Assembly: GCF_000471905.2 (NCBI RefSeq)
Contig: NW_006497023.1
Coordinates: 2,371,197-2,435,196, forward strand
Direction of reading: 5' to 3'
DNA from: Amborella trichopoda
Taxonomy: Eukaryota; Streptophyta; Magnoliopsida; Amborellales; Amborellaceae
DNA length: 64,000 bases
Position numbers and translations under genes: made by a program. Shown piece after piece: positions 47,449 to 57,457 of the stretch. The notes below the pieces were generated by a model. That model saw nothing but the letters and a program-made list of their open reading frames with translations, was not told where the DNA came from and did no database searches. Positions within the stretch are counted from its first letter, which is position 1. Every line of letters begins with the position of its first letter.

Positions 47449-48940
47449 TTGTTTACCTTCAGTACAGTAAGGTCTCATAGATGTCAAATGTAGAGCCAGT
47501 CGACTAATGATGTGTCACTTTTTCACATAGAACCTAAAAACTAAATATCTTGAACCTTGATGCCGAATTTACATATTGCAACAAAAACAATTAAACCGCC
47601 TTTTCATAAAAGATTGCCCAACCTTACTTTGTTGGTTTAATAATTTTAAACCAGTTAAACATTAATTTTGAATGTTTAATTAATTTTAAAATGATCATAT
47701 ATTTGCTTTCGACTAGACTAGCTACATATGAATGACGTGAATAACTATGTTGTGCCATTTAAGAGAAATATATTTGGTTAATTAATATTTTAGGAACCAA
47801 GACCAATATATGTCTTCCTAGAAAAAATATGAAAAATATCTTCTTTGTAAAATCAATGAAATTAATATTTGTAAACGCCGGCTTGAGAGACTGATTTAAA
47901 AAAAAAAAAAAAGGGTTTTCTAGGCTGTCACTGAGTGGAAACTTTAAGGAAGGATTTATCAAAAATTCAGGGATAGTACAACGTCCACAACATGTGCATG
48001 CTCAAAGGGTGCACAACACCCCTCTACGGTTTACATGGAATCTAGCCTCACCACAGGGCTACAAAACAGTTTTGTTTCTTATCTTTTATTTGTCAATTAT
48101 ATCTATCCAACATCATGGGTTTGAATTGATTTTTATAAGGAGAATCAAATAGAATTAATGAAAAAATATTTTTGACAAAAGATATTGAGAAAAATATATT
48201 TAGGGGTATTCTGATAATTTTCCATCGAAAATATCTTATTATTATTAAGTTCCACTAATAAAAATTAATTTACACCCTAAATTATAGATAATTAGTTAAA
48301 TAAACATAAAAACAAAACTAAATTTTTGCCGTAGGACGTGGATGTGAGACCTTCCCATTCCCTCAACAAAACTTCAATGTCTATCACTAAGCTAAAGCCA
48401 ACACTCTAACTGATGTTTTATTTATCATTAGCTTTGAATGCATAAATAGATAATTTCCATTTCCTAAGGGCCTTTAGATTGAGCTTCTTTGAAGTTTTAG
48501 GGTCAAAATTTCATAGATTTGAATTCTAGGTTTCCCTCGATCAACACGTTATATTTACCACTAAGCCGAAATCCAAGGGATTTTCACAAGAAATTTACCC
48601 AGATATCTATAAGAGATTAATTATTAATTATTTAACATATAATTATTAATTATTTAACACTTCATCCATTTACAACTATTCCATGTCAGGATTATATGTC
48701 TCTTGACGTGTATTATATAATTAAGAAAATTTTAACAAAATACCTATAAGAGATGTATTATTTAATATTTTGCAAGTATGCAACAATTCTAAATCACGAT
48801 CATGTATTGTTTGATGAAGATTTTGAAATTATATTAACATGTGTAATATGTTAGATTATTGAATCTCATGGGTATATTGATAAATTTCCATAAAATTAAG
48901 TACAAAATTATCTCTAAAATAAAGAAAAAACTTTACATGA
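47449..48940. other. AT-rich intergenic DNA, no gene
   Basis: I found no supported gene, RNA or terminal repeat in these 1.5 kb. An A-run (47898-47913) and simple TA-rich phrases (48612-48660, a duplicated AATTATTTAACA) are all I can point to. Confidence 0.5.
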
Positions 48941-49075
48941 GGTTACAACCTTATACTATAGCAGTAGGATGCACCTTAAAAATCCAGTTGAAATGAGTAT
49001 TTTGAAGTTGAAAAAAACCTTCTAATTTATCATCCTGACCTCAAAATGTATGGATAAAATATGAAAATAAAAACC
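48941..49075 (+). mobile_element. MITE-like element, copy 6 (left-end fragment)
   Basis: GGTTACAACCTTATA and GGATGCACCTTAAAAATCC mark the family's left end. Similarity stops after about 130 bp, where an inverted copy begins. Confidence 0.7.
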
Positions 49076-49090
49076 CTAAAAATAAGGGTG

Positions 49091-49465
49091 CAGTTTGTAT
49101 AGAGCCTAGGCCGTAAACAATCAAATTAGAGCCTACCTTTAAATAGTGTCGAGAAATGTGGTTTCAATATCACAAATCTTAGTGATAGCCTTAAAATGTA
49201 TTTTTATTTTTATTTATAGAGTTTAAAGCTTCAAAAATAGTGTCGATCAACAGATCTACGAAAACTTAAAAATCTTGAAAATTGACGATAAAAAATGAGT
49301 TACAAAATACATCATTTTCAAAACTTAAAATCCATTTTTCCTCTTGTCCATGTATCTTGATGTCGAGATGATTAATTTGAGGATATTTGGGCATCAAAAC
49401 AACCCCTTCTAGTGAAATCAATGAGGTTGGCTCAAATTTGATTGTTTAGAGCCTCAGCGCTATAT
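49091..49465 (-). mobile_element. MITE-like element, copy 7 (inverted)
   Basis: Both termini are visible as inverted forms: GGCCGTAAACAATCAAATTA at the left, and CAAATTTGATTGTTTAGAGC at the right. The interior is the family's reverse complement, with CTTGATGTCGAGATGATTAA and AGTTTAAAGCTTC. Confidence 0.75.
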
Positions 49466-49476
49466 GAACTTTTTCC

Positions 49477-49690
49477 TAAAAATAATGCATCTTGTAATAA
49501 GTTACTTAGATATGGATTGTCTAGTTTCAACATTATCAATTGTTTATAGATCGGGCTCAATCTACAATTTTTGTGAAATTTTAAGTTTCAAAATTAAGAT
49601 TGACCATGGATTTAAAAGCTATTATAAAGTTTCTGATGCCAAATTACACCTTCCAGCAAAATCTAGAGTTGCACATTACTTGTATAGTAC
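49477..49690 (+). mobile_element. MITE-like element, copy 8 (diverged fragment)
   Basis: AATAATGCATCTTG and ATTGTTTATAGATC follow the family's central order, with strong divergence. No termini are visible. Confidence 0.5.
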
Positions 49691-49739
49691 AAGGTGGGTA
49701 CCTTATACAAACCTCACCTAAAAATGGTATGATATGTAT

Positions 49740-49955
49740 AAGGTGGAAACTTTAAATAATCAAAGTAAGGGGCATGTCTAAGTCTTGCTAAAAGATGTAG
49801 TTTGGGTGCTGAAAACACTTATGGTGAGCGCAAATCTATTTTAACACCTAGTTGTAAAATTTTAAAGCTATAAAAAATATGTAGATCAATTAGAACTATA
49901 TATTCAAAATAAATAAAAATGAATTGAGTCCGGATAATGTGTTACAAGTGGTTAG
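49740..49955 (-). mobile_element. MITE-like element, copy 9 (inverted, partial)
   Basis: It starts with GGTGGAAACTTTAAATAATC, close to the inverted family terminus, and continues through AAATTTTAAAGCT and TGTAGATCAATTAG. It ends at GTGTTACAAGTGGTTAGG, where base composition changes sharply. Confidence 0.55.
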
Positions 49956-49959
49956 GTGC

Positions 49960-50560
49960 CTCGATCTTGCCCTTCGCATCTGGATGATCTGGCGGCACGC
50001 GTCTCGGGTTTCAGGGGAACGCGGGACTTGAGATTGCTCTGTCGGGAACCTTGCTCAGAAGCAAGGGTAGGTAGACCAACCGATGAGAGAGGCATTTAAG
50101 GTGGGTTAGGAACTTACTCAGGCTTACTCGCATGGGCGCCCTCTTAGATCACGAAGAAAGCCCCCCAATCGTAAAATTAGTTCGGAATTGCCTCCCTTGG
50201 CCTGTATTCTCCCGTTTCTGTAATCACACACATATGACAAATTTTATAAGACAAGTGGGTCAAGAGACCCCTCCTTGCCTTTTGGGCCAACATACATAGG
50301 CGTGCACATTCAAAAAAAAAGAAAAGAAGAATGAGAGAATTAAGATTGGAATGAGAAGAATTTGACCAGGCATTGAGAGTGACTAAACTAGTATGTAATT
50401 GACCTCGCGTGATAGTAAAACGGGCTCGGTAACTCAGACCAGCTCAACAGAATTACTATTAGATGATGATATCAATACTAACCAGCTTGACACGATAGTT
50501 AGTATGTCGTGATAGTAAAGTGGGCACAATAACTCTGACTGGCACTACGACATTACTACT
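49960..50560. other. GC-richer segment at the start of retroelement-derived DNA
   Basis: Composition shifts abruptly from AT-rich to balanced. Between 50406 and 50545 a CGTGATAGTAAA...AACTC phrase occurs twice, about 105 bp apart. There is no gene. It is probably the far end of the repeat-rich LTR or flank of the Tat-lineage element, but I cannot place a terminus. Confidence 0.4.
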
Positions 50561-50739
50561 ACACGACAGAATTACAATGAAATGCTAGTCTCAACCCCTC
50601 TTGATCAAACGAAAGAGTATTAGAAAGAAAAGATAACAGAAAGAGAAAGAAGTGCAAAAAAGAGGATACAGGGGAAACAAATAGAAAGAGGAAAGCAAGG
50701 AGAAGAAGTAAGAAAGAGAAGGAAGAGGAAGAAAGGCAC

Positions 50740-51240
50740 AGACAGCAATGAGATGGGGAGAGAGAAGACTCAGACAGCAATGATGACTTCCGTCTGTTAC
50801 GACATGAGTGAGGAAGAAACACAAGCGTCAATGTGCTTATACCGACTGTGATAGAAGAAAGAGGGGGATGAGACTCAAGCTGCGATGGTCCTCCACCGGC
50901 TGTGGCTTAAAGAGAGAAGAGAGAAGAGAGAAATAGAACACAGACGGCGATGTGCTTCCACCGTCTGTGATAGAAAAGAGAAAGAGAAGGAACACATGCA
51001 GCAATAGGCTTGCGTCGTCTGTCAGAAGAAAGGGGAGAGAAGATAGGCGGCACTAAGCCTTCACCGTCTATGGTAGAAGAAGAGGAAAAAGAAAACGTAG
51101 ACGACGTTGAGCTGTCGCCGACTATGTTAGAAGGGGACAAGAGGTAGAGCATAGACGGCAATGGACTTCGCCATCTGAGTCACAAGAGAGACGAAAGAGA
51201 GCACAAATGGCAATGGACTTCACTGTCTGGGACACAAGAG
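50740..51240 (-). repeat. Tandem hairpin array with GA-rich spacers (about 56-66 bp period)
   Basis: About eight or nine units alternate a GA-rich spacer (AAGAGAGAAGAGAG type) with a foldback core. The best core is CACAGACGG (50939-50947), a 13-nt loop, then CCGTCTGTG (50961-50969). Others keep the pairing with changed or G:T pairs, such as TAGGCGG with CCGTCTA near 51043-51070. Ser/Leu/Phe-rich frames on the - strand are artefacts of the CT-rich strand. Confidence 0.82.
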
Positions 51241-51379
51241 AGATGAGAGAGTTTTGACATAAGCCCGACCTGCCATCCAGGTAAAGGCCCAGCTCACTGT
51301 TTGTGTCTCAGAAACAGGACGACATTACAACCGACAAGAAGTCTGCCATGGGTGAATAGAGAAAAGAAACAAGAGTAGG

Positions 51380-51590
51380 GAAAGAGAGACATGATAGACC
51401 AGAGGAAGAAGAGAGAGAAAGAAATAAAGATGAAAGTAGGAAAGAGAAAGGGAGAGATGAGAGAGAAAAGAAGAGAGAGAAAGAGAGAGAGATCAGAAAG
51501 AGGTGAGAGAAAGAGGGATAGAGATGAGAGGGAAAGAGAGATAGAGACGAGAAAAGAGGGGAGAGAAAGAGGGGAGGAGAGAGAAAATTA
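51380..51590. repeat. GA-rich microsatellite
   Basis: An almost pure purine tract of AGAGAGAAAGAGAG type. The open frames in it (Arg/Glu-rich on +, Ser/Phe-rich on -) are composition artefacts. It lies just beyond the transcribed part of the - strand LTR-like block. Confidence 0.85.
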
Positions 51591-51672
51591 CCTTACCAAG
51601 GGGTATTGGTCTTTTCCTTCGCTCTCGTCTCTCTCCAAGACGCACCCACGGATTTAAGCAAGAATTGAAATC

Positions 51673-51678
51673 TTTATT
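51673..51678 (-). terminator. Poly(A) signal of the - strand LTR
   Basis: AATAAA (continuing AATAAAGATTTC) on the - strand, in the expected position after the TATA box. Confidence 0.5.
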
Positions 51679-51739
51679 GAATGATTGAAGAATGAACCTA
51701 GGGTTTTTAGTCCTCCTTTTTACAATTAGGCATTGCATG

Positions 51740-51747
51740 TTTATATA
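51740..51747 (-). promoter_or_regulatory. TATA box of the - strand LTR
   Basis: TATATAAA on the - strand, about 65 bp before an AATAAA signal, marks the promoter and a very short R region. Confidence 0.55.
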
Positions 51748-52816
51748 GAATTGGGCCTAAGTATGGGTGGATGCTCAAAAACTACCTAAAATTGAATATA
51801 ATTACAATTTAATTGAATTAAAAGAAATTCTAAAAATGGGTACAGAAAGACTGTTTTGCCCTTGCCTAATAATGTTTGGAATTTCATAACAGTCCCTGCT
51901 GCTGACCGAGAACTTGCGTGATCTTCCAAGACTGATTTGAGGTTGCTCTGATGCTCGTTTGATTGAAAGATAATTTTTTTCTTGTAGGGCTCGACACGGT
52001 GATCGATTTGATTCCAACTTCGAGCCATGAAGCCATGATCATGAGACTTGAAATTTACTTGAATCTTAAAAACTTTGGATCGATAGTGCGCTCGTTCCTT
52101 GACGTTGTTCTTCAGTTTCTTCGCTGAATCACACTGAGCATGTTGTCACGATCACGTTGCAACAAACGTAACTTGATTTTGTGTCCGAACGAAGATTTCG
52201 TCATCTTGAGTTTTTGGTCTGAATCTTGAAATCCGGTGGCTGAAATTTACAGTAGCTTCGACGTCTCTGTGTGTGAAATCCAACCGTTCATCGTATGCGG
52301 GGTTCGGACCAGAGATGGCCTCAGACCTTACGCACATAATGTAATTAGTTTTGCATTGATCGGGCACGCGAGCGTAGTGATTTGACCACTAGAATGAGGC
52401 ATGCTGCTGCTGATTTTTTTGTAATTTTCTTCACAAATCAACAATGTTTTTCTCCCTGCTCGAGCATCGTCATGGGGTATACCACATATCAAAATGTTTG
52501 TCTTGATGAGACAAACACGCTCACCTAATTTGAGAGCGATCTGACTCGAAACGAGTGAGATATGGGCCCCGAAAGTCACTACTCGTGACTGTGAAAATAA
52601 CTACATTTAATGTTGCGTTGGTGCAAGGTGGACACACAGGAATAGTGTGCCGCCTACCCTTTTTCGGTATTTTACCCTTAAATTTGTTCTAGAGTGCCTG
52701 ATTAAGCCGAAACTTGACTCGTAGGGGCTTTCAACCGTGATGGATCCAATGGCGGTGGTCCCACCGCTGTTTGATGCATCGAAAATATAGTTCTAGTTAT
52801 GGGGTCCATTTCAACA

Positions 52817-53344
52817 TGCTAGAGGCTGATTTTGCTGAAATTGTTTCCTTGTGTTTACTTCCTTAGATATGTCTGATTGCGATGAAACTTGGTACGTGGC
52901 CTTTTGAAGTGCCTATGAAAATCTTGACCACTTCTGGGACTATTCTGAGACTGTTGAAACTTCCACTATATGTTGAGGCTTTATTGACCTGGTTCCTCTT
53001 TATTTTGCATCAAGGAGCAAGGTGCTGAAAGATGTGTTTAAACAGCTTGCCCTGCCGATTGTTGTGCTTCGAGAGAAGCGAGAAGGACAACATTCAAAAA
53101 ATTTCCTTCAGATTTCCTAGCCACAAAAACACGTGAAAGCGGAGGAGATTCATGCAATGCAGGATGCTCAGACATTTGGATGCAATGTACAGGTCCATCC
53201 ATGGAGACTTTAGGGGCAGAAGAGACTCTTTTGAGGGTTCCTACTGAAGTCCTCAGCCTCGTGTGGACTGTTTGTGATTCTAAAGCTTAGAATTTTGTAC
53301 GGACCTCGCTAGTCAGAATCTGACCCGATAGTGAAGGGCATTGT
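52817..53344 (-). other. Tat element 3' region, non-coding
   Basis: No gene is visible. Together with what follows up to 57450, this forms an unusually long stretch between the end of pol and the LTR-like block, as known for Tat/Ogre elements. Confidence 0.5.
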
Positions 53345-53785
53345 TCCCATTTGCTCTGGGTTTCTTTGTCTTGGATGGACAACAAAAGAGCTTTTGGTCA
53401 GCGCTCATCTGCGCTATGCACCAGATATTCCTTGGTGGGTAGGGTACCTCAGTTTATCGAGGTGACTGGCTTTGGGTATAACCCCAACCCACTGTTAGGA
53501 GTCTCGCGTAACAGGTGCAAAGTCATGGCTAACTTAGCCTTCTTAGGGTGTCCTTGGTTTGTGGAAGTGACTTTCTTGTTTTTTTGTTTTGGATGGTTTG
53601 TTAAAGAGCCTTTTGTCGACGCTCGTCTGCATCGTGTACCAGTTATTCCTTGGCGGGTAGGGTACCTTAGTTTATCCAGGTGATTGACTTTGGGGATAAC
53701 CCCTACCCACTGTTAGTAGTCTCGCATAACAGGTCCAAAGTCATGGCTGACTTAGCCTTCTTGGGGCATCTTCGACATCTTTGCA
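53345..53785 (-). repeat. Tandem duplication of about 220 bp
   Basis: Two copies follow each other, each with TTCCTTGGNGGGTAGGGTACC, CCCACTGTTAG and AAAGTCATGGCT..CTTAGCC. The anchors are about 218-221 bp apart. The 110-codon frame across them is not a gene. Confidence 0.88.
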
Positions 53786-54317
53786 GTGCATTTAGTAACC
53801 TCCCTGAAATGATTCTCTTCTTTATGAGACTTGTCTTGCCTTCTTGGTGAGTCTTCTATCTTTCAAGTCCCTTTTGTAAATGGACATAGGCAGTCAAAAT
53901 ATTTTCCTTGAAGCTCATATTTTTGGATCCTGGTATTGTGACACCAGAGATTTTTCCTTTGAATGTGGGCTGAAGCCGCCTGTTGAGGCGAGTGCTGCAT
54001 CAACCTGTTTATTGGTCCAAGCGTCCTTCACGGGTTTTCACTTGAACTTGGGAAGCAGCACCGTAGAGACAGTTTCACCAACTTCCCTTTTATTTGGAGC
54101 TCTTTACCCACGACCTTTCTGCCATGTCCACCTTTATTCTTCCATTTTTGCTCACGATGCCCTTTCAGGTTTTCACTGTGCCCAGGTTTTTTATTCTTAC
54201 GGAACTCTTTTACTCATGGTTTCATGACCATGCACATCCATCATTTTTACTCATTGCGTTCCCTTGTCCAGGTATACACCATGCCCGTTATTATGTTTTT
54301 CTCTCTTTTTTTTTTCG
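53786..54317. other. Tat 3' region, no supported gene
   Basis: Two overlapping + strand frames of 115 and 119 codons lie here. They run antisense to the element, have no recognisable motif, and end in the satellite-related array, so I do not call them. Confidence 0.45.
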
Positions 54318-55065
54318 TGAAACGTCATGCGGCCAGGACGTGCACTACAATATAGGGTCATACAGCTGGACCATAATAGAGATGGGTGGCAGTTTGTTGA
54401 GGCCATGGAGTAAGTATGGTGATGGTTCGACTCACTTTGGGGAGATGGCATAAGGCTACCTGTGAAAGATGGATAATGTACAAAAGGCAGGTGAAAAATG
54501 GTGACCCACTAGCTTACAACCAGTATAGGTGGCAGGATGGTTCGCCGTGTTGTGAGCATGGGTTAGATTCACTGGGGAATGATGAATGATGATGAAATGA
54601 ATTGACTCATTGGGGAGGTAATGAAGGTGGTGCGCGCACACAAAAGGGTCGGGTAGGGAAGGCGTGTGTGAAAATGCACGTAAAAGGCGTGTGCAGGTAT
54701 GTGGGGGCATGTTTTTAAGGTCATGCCTTCAGGACCTGTGCAAAGCAGCTTAACATCATGCGATCAGGACGTGCACTATAGTTTAAGGTAATAAAGCTTG
54801 GACCGTGGTTATGCAGTTTAGAATCATGCATATAGAACCATGCAGTTTAAGGTTGTGCAACTAGACCTCTGCTACAGTTTAAGGTCATATAGTTTGGAAC
54901 GTGGTTATGTAGTTTAGAGTCATGCAACTAGGACCATGCAGTTTAAGGTCGTGCAACTAGACCTCTGCTATAGTTTAAGGTCATATAGTTTGGACCATGC
55001 AGTTTAGGGTCATGCACTCAGACCAAAGCTGTCCAGTTTAAGGTCATGCAGCCAGGACCAAGGCA
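54318..55065 (+). repeat. Satellite-related mini-array inside the Tat 3' region
   Basis: From 54715, about ten degenerate units of 30-38 bp repeat AGTTTAAGGTCATGCA or its variants, followed by GGACC. The unit at 55026-55058 (AGTTTAAGGTCATGCAG, CCAGGACC, AAGGC) matches the 35-bp satellite at nearly every core position. Two looser copies lie at 54318-54380 (ATAGGGTCATACAGCTGGACC). The orientation matches the left satellite block on this strand. Confidence 0.85.
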
Positions 55066-55470
55066 TGGGTCAGCATGTGGGGGAAACTGCATGGGGAATA
55101 AGTCTGTAGATGGGAATCTGACTCTTGGGGATAATATGGTAAGGTCAACAAGGGGTTCAGATGGGAAGACCGACTTCATTGGGGGTAATGGGAACATGCA
55201 TAGGTGAAAAATGGTATTTGACTCTTAGGTGTTTGGCAGACCCATTGGGGGTTGCAGTGGTAAAAATGATCCTAACTCCACTGGAGATAATGAGCTGTAG
55301 TATGAGTATGACTCCTACTGGGGATGAGAAGTCATGGCCTGGGTAGAACGACCTGGGTACCACTCCACTGAGGATAATAGGTCACTGTCAAGGTGCAAAT
55401 TCACTTGGGATAACAATAATAAGACACGCATGGCTTTTAGCATGGGGTGTGTGACAATAGACTCTTTAGA
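55066..55470. other. Tat 3' region between repeat arrays
   Basis: G-rich phrases such as ACTCNACTGGGGATAATG recur loosely (55112, 55172, 55275, 55315, 55362), suggesting yet another old short tandem repeat. There is no gene. Confidence 0.45.
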
Positions 55471-55675
55471 ACACAACCGGTGCTAGGCACAACAAGCATT
55501 CTTTCTCAAATACTCAGTCGGCGCTGAGGTTTAAAAATGTAGCTAAGGCTGAGGGAAGCCTATGCTATCGTTTGAACACAGCCGACACTGATTCGCTGAA
55601 AACACAACCGACGCTGGCGTTACCGAAAACACAACCGACGCTAAGTAGTTTTGACAACATAGTCAGTACTGGGTG
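55471..55675 (-). repeat. Short interspersed tandem repeat (CACAACCGACGCTGG), cluster 1
   Basis: Six copies, about 25-55 bp apart, of ACACAACCGACGCTGG and its variants. On the - strand this reads CCAGCGTCGGTTGTG, the same motif as in the chromovirus LTR array at 31.4 kb. Confidence 0.82.
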
Positions 55676-56374
55676 TGGGTCAATTTTCGGGCCTTGACCT
55701 AAGCCCAACCCTGTCCTGGGCTATTGACGTTTGGCCTTCTTGGACATGGCTGGGATTCCCAGTTTTGTGAAGGGAAATTGAGGGAAGCATCGATTATAAA
55801 AGGGGGGTGAACCCCATTTCCACTGTTTTCACCGAAAGAAAACTTAAGGTAAAAAAGTTTAACAGTGAGGGTGAGGTTTCTAGCAAGAGCTTCGGTGAGC
55901 ACTCAGGGGATTCCGGCCAAGTTAGCAGAAGTTAGCTAGAAGCATGAATAGGTTCCAGCAGGAAGGGCCAAGATTTTGCTGGAGTTGCAGGAGTTTGCAA
56001 GGAGTTCGTCAGGGAAACAGGGAACTCCGACCGTTGTTTTGAGGGACCTGACGAAGGGAAGAGGAGGAGAGAGTTGTAGCAGAGGGTTGCCCAAGGATTT
56101 TCGTGGGTTTCTGCAGTCTTCCGATGGGTGCACGGTGGTTTCTCGGTGACTTAGGGAACAGTCGCAGAGGTTTATCAATTGCAAAAGGGAATTTTTGGTG
56201 GGAATTCGAAAGGTGCGAGGAAACGAACCGTTGCTGAAGGTAGACAGTTGCAGGAAGGCGAATGGTCGCCATTGGAAATCGTGGCATCATTGGGGAGGCA
56301 AAATCTCTTAAGTTGAAAATCGTGGAGCCTCCGGGACCGAGGAGGCACAAAAAGAGTCACTAGAAGGTGAACAG
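55676..56374. other. Non-repetitive insert between the two short-repeat clusters
   Basis: About 700 bp of mixed sequence separates the clusters. Several overlapping - strand frames of 60-113 codons occur without a recognisable motif or agreement with any family. I see no gene or terminal repeats here. Confidence 0.45.
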
Positions 56375-56600
56375 TCACAACACAGCCGGCACTGGCTAAG
56401 AATACACACCCAGCGCTGGCTAAGAATACACAGCCGACGCTGGATTTTTCCAAGCACAACCGGTGCTGACCCTCAAAAAAGGCAACCGACATGGGGATGA
56501 GAAGCACAACTAGCATTTAACCTTCGGAAGACATAGCCGACGTTGGCCTCAGAAGTACCAGTCGGCTTTGGGAGTTAGCAACACAACCAACGCTGACCTT
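56375..56600 (-). repeat. Short interspersed tandem repeat (CACAACCGACGCTGG), cluster 2
   Basis: About nine copies at about 25-bp spacing, including ACACAGCCGACGCTGG, GCACAACCGGTGCTGA and ACATAGCCGACGTTGG. These same variants occur, inverted, in the 31.4 kb array. Confidence 0.82.
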
Positions 56601-56934
56601 AGATGGCGCTTATCAGTGCACGGTGGGTGTCATGACACACAGGAGGTTGCTCGCATGGATAGTTAGTCGGATGTGGGAATTGTTGCGCAGGGCGATGCGC
56701 CATGTGCGGCAATGTTCACGCATGGCGCTGACTTGGGTGGTCAAAGGGTGGTGAACTGTGGTAAAGCCTGGCTTATGATTCCCGTTGGAAACTAAGTCCT
56801 CTAGAACAATAGTAAAGTCCATGTTGTTCTGTGGAAGGGTGTCCACTGTGAACAGGGTATGCTCTCCATCATAGGCCAGTTCCTTGCCAGAGAAGTCTGC
56901 TTTATATGTTTGATAAACTCGTCAGATGAATTGA

Positions 56935-57240
56935 AGCTAACTCGAAAATGATTGGCTTCTTCTTTTGCCCTATAACCATCCTCTTTGGTGACGCTCATCA
57001 GATGAATTGAAGCTGACTCTCCAAGTAGTTTTGCTTCTTCTTCATGATGATGATGTTTCTTTGGTGGGTTTGCTTCTTCTTTGTGAGGAGATGATTTCTT
57101 TGGTGGGTTTGCTTCTTCTTCATGAAGAGAGCATTTCTTTTGGCGTGTAACCGTCCTCTTATCCTTAGATGCAATAGCAACACTGCAGGTTTTGGTTTGT
57201 AACCGTCCTCTTATCCTCAGATACAAGAGCAACACTTTTG
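56935..57240 (-). repeat. Short coding-phase repeats downstream of Tat pol
   Basis: On the - strand three or four units translate as variants of HEEEANPPKKS (for example SPHKEEANPPKKHHHHEEEAK). The unit is about 39 bp, so it preserves phase. A second pair repeats ATCCTTAGATGCAATAGCAACAC-like sequence near 57160 and 57220. The surrounding 151-codon frame (57256-56801) starts about 200 bp after the pol remnant. It could be a remnant of an extra ORF or simply part of the 3' UTR. I do not recognise it. Confidence 0.55.
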
Positions 57241-57457
57241 ATGTCAACTGTTCCACAAATAGAAGAGAGTTGTAACCTCCCTAATAATGGGCTTTTCGAC
57301 TTGTAACTTGTAACTACTTTTTACTGAAATAAAAAGAGTTAAAATTTTGTTTGGATTGTCTTTCTTGCTTTGAATTAAGTCTCTTTTCTTGAATATGCAT
57401 CACGGATAGTACTTCTTTAAATATCACCCATTGATAGGGGGCATTACCTCCTCTCCA

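Larger units (their letters stand above)
51590..52816 (-). mobile_element. LTR-like block (- strand), probable 3' LTR of the Tat element
   Basis: Read on the - strand this block has an LTR layout: a start near TGTTGAAATGGACC (52816), a long U3, a TATA box at 51747-51740, a poly(A) signal at 51678-51673 and a CT-rich end. It aligns over about 900 bp with 62951-63985 on the + strand, including GACTTT...CATATCTCACTCGT and CCCTACAAGAAAAAAAT. Assigning it as the 3' LTR of the element at 57.4-62.9 kb rests on orientation and position only. Small frames within it are not genes. Confidence 0.65.

Noticed and set aside
50559-51161. Ser/Leu/Phe-rich - strand frames as secreted or membrane proteins
   Set aside because: They are read from the CT-rich strand of a GA-rich tandem array, so hydrophobicity is a composition effect.
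51391-51657. 88-codon Arg/Glu/Lys-rich frame as a nuclear protein
   Set aside because: It is a translation of a GA microsatellite.
53880-54453. Two overlapping + strand frames (115 and 119 codons) as novel genes
   Set aside because: They are antisense to the Tat element, lack motifs, overlap each other in different frames and run into the satellite-like array.
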